From positions 10,824,501 through 10,888,500 of the forward strand of contig JAMPIT010000484.1 of the NCBI GenBank assembly GCA_026261815.1: DNA of 64,000 nt, given 5' to 3'. The notes below the pieces were generated by a model, which was given only the letters and a program-made list of their open reading frames with translations, had not been told where the DNA came from and did no database searches. Numbering within the stretch: the stretch's first letter is position 1; every line of letters starts with the position of its first letter. Of this stretch, positions 62,001 through 64,000 are shown one piece after another. A program made the translations under genes and the position numbers. Source of the DNA: Monarcha castaneiventris obscurior (lineage: Eukaryota; Chordata; Aves; Passeriformes; Monarchidae).

Positions 62001-64000
62001 ATAGCACCCCCACAATTTTTCTTCCAACTTCTGTCCAAAAAATAAGTAGTACAAGAATGTTTCTGATGGTGTCAGGCTTTATAATAGTTCATTCATTTCA
62101 ACCCTAAATTTGGGACTGAATTTGAGCTGGCAGTAGCTCTTTAATATACAGGACCTGTCTTATTACATCTCCGTCTAATGCATATTTGGGAGCTTTCCCT
62201 TAAAGCTCTTGTATAAAGGAGTATTATGACATCAGGAAGTCTAAAAGTACCTGAACTGCAGATGTGATAAATTCAGCAGGATGATACGTGCCTGGAATTC
62301 GTAGTTGCCTTTTTCCATTGGCAAATGGCCGCCTGGGCTCCATCCCCTGGGATAGCTGTAGAGAACAGCCAGTTTGATGAGCCTAACCAGCCATTGGATG
62401 TCACTTTGGCTCCACACTAATTCAAGGGAAACAGCATTTATCTGGCAGCCAGGCAGCCAGCTCTTCGGCAGCTGAGAGTTTAATTATCAAAGGTTCAGGC
62501 GAATCTTGCTCTTGCTATCTCCAACCAGCTGCTGCAGAAAAAGAGACCTTCTGGCCCCATCCAGAAGTTTGTGAATCTCTTGCAAGTTCCCTTTTGCTGC
62601 TAAAACGAGTCCCAGTCCATTTGCCCTCTCCTGTGAAAACTCTGGGCTTGATGCCACCAGAAAAAGGAAAGGGTGAAAATAATACAGTGGGGAAGGGCTC
62701 TGGGTGGATGGGGCTGAGCAAGCAGCATCAGGAACGGGAGCACTGGGCAGGCTCCAGCTGGTGCTTTGATCCAGCCGTGGAGGCTTGCACTGATGGATGG
62801 ATGTGGGCACAGCTTCCTCAAACTGCAGGATGCTGTTCTCTCACAGCTTCATTCTGCAGAGGCAGGGCAGAGCCCATCTGGCTTGCATTCAGTCCCAGAG
62901 AGCTGTGTTTCTGCTGGTGGACCTCAGCCTGAGCAGTCTCAAAGCAAAACACAAGGGCTACACCTGCCCCATTCCACTCTTGAGCAATCCATGGGGAAGG
63001 GTGGGGATTGGAGGGGGCACAGCAAGCAAGCTGAAGGCAAAACAAGAAGAGAACAGTCTCTGCAAAGGCAGCTGTTTACTCAGTATTTCTGCAGGAGTAA
63101 AGGGCAGACGACGCACCAGGAAAATTAGTGGGGGAAAAGGTGATCTCAAATAAAGCCACCTTTCCCTCCAAGAAAACAAAAGGCCAGTGAGTGAGGAATG
63201 TGGAGGAGGCGTTGGGGTCATAGGGACTGTCCTGCTCCACTCTTCATTCACTCCCAGTGCCTCAGACACTTGACATGATTCCCCCACCTCTGGGTCCAGG
63301 GGTCCCTGTATTCCTCTCTCAGCCTTGCTATCAACCACAGTCAGTCCAAAACCAAAGGCTGTTGGTACTATCCCAGGTTCTGCTCAATATCCAGCTCTAA
63401 GTGGGACACTCAAGACCTGAATTATGTGCCATTTCCAAGAGATACTTTGCACTTCTGTGGAAGGGATGTCCCTGCCCTTTCAGCCCTGCAGTGGCTGGTT
63501 AATAACGGGGCCACTTAAGTGCCTATCAGGGAAGTTGGTAACTAATGTGCAAGTGATGCACCTTTTTGTTTTTCTCAGGCTCTCTGCAGACATGATCAGA
63601 CACAATTGGCCATTCTCAAGGCACATTTATCTTTTCAATATGAAGGCAAGAGACTCAATTATACTGTTCAAAAGCTAAGATTCTGGCGAGCAAATTAGTT
63701 ATCCACCCCATTCTTCTTCAAAATGCCATCAGGAACCATCATAAGCAAATACTATCAATCACTATCTGTTTTGCCCAGTCTGCCTGAGCTATCAGTAGGG
63801 ATCCACATAGGAAAACACATTGTCTCCACTCCCCTTCCAAGAAAAGTCTCTCCAAAGGTTGGGCATGATTTTTGTAGTTGAAACTCCCAGCTAGACGTAA
63901 TAGAACAAGAGAGCTCAGGGCATGTGTGAAACTGAAGGAGAGGGAAGGAGCAGGAGCCCATAAATACCTATTTTACTCTTTGGGAACATAGTACCCTCCC
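59070..64000. other. Gene-poor noncoding stretch to window end
   Basis: No supported exon, RNA gene or mobile element. The segment 62080-62500 is complex AT-leaning sequence of possible regulatory type, unproven. Confidence 0.45.

Noticed and set aside
1..64000. CRISPR arrays, insertion sequences, prophage, tRNA or rRNA genes
   Set aside because: No spaced direct repeats, transposase-like frames, cloverleaf-like sequences or rRNA-like blocks were recognised, and the DNA is clearly vertebrate in character.

Overview
This window looks like vertebrate nuclear DNA, most probably from a bird. Four things point that way. A 3'-end CR1 LINE fragment at 41197-41344 carries the usual avian CR1 signature. 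Interspersed repeat density is otherwise very low. The only well-supported gene belongs to the MROH (maestro heat-like repeat) family in the form that is amplified in birds. The coding exons are split by canonical GT-AG introns, with no operon-like packing. Nothing bacterial, viral or plasmid-like is visible. Nearly all open frames outside the gene are chance frames in noncoding DNA.

Layout: positions 1-24.9 kb are AT-leaning, apparently noncoding DNA. It holds simple repeats (CAT triplets at 22.16 kb, a ~310-bp GGAGA tract at 22.67-22.97 kb), a G-run cluster at 20.88 kb and a weak candidate minus-strand terminal exon near position 330-590. From about 24.9 to 31.55 kb there is a compact GC-rich gene on the + strand. 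At least 16 exons can be placed by splice sites, frame and family similarity, ending in a stop at 31441 and an AATAAA at 31515. A 50-bp x 3 minisatellite lies in its first recognised intron. From 31.6 to 64 kb the DNA is again AT-leaning and mostly without recognisable genes. It contains the CR1 fragment, a palindrome cluster at 38.88 kb, a coding-looking possible last exon on the minus strand at 48986-49160 with an AATAAA about 300 bases beyond it, an (AAATA)n tract at 52.5 kb, an isolated CpG-rich patch at 53.09-53.22 kb and a C-rich G4-type motif at 59.05 kb.

The MROH-like gene encodes a predicted all-helical HEAT-repeat protein of about 650 residues if the start at 25400 and one 29-nt bridging exon are right. 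All exons are open and their phases agree, except at one junction (27311-28142), where the connecting exon is uncertain. Compared with avian relatives as I recall them, a block between the third and fourth exons seems to be missing. The gene's GC content and intron compactness contrast sharply with the flanks, which suggests a duplicated copy placed in a gene-poor region. No new multi-gene system was found. The most useful leads are the exon structure and possible truncation of the MROH copy, the unassigned minus-strand exon at 49.1 kb and the CpG patch at 53.1 kb.
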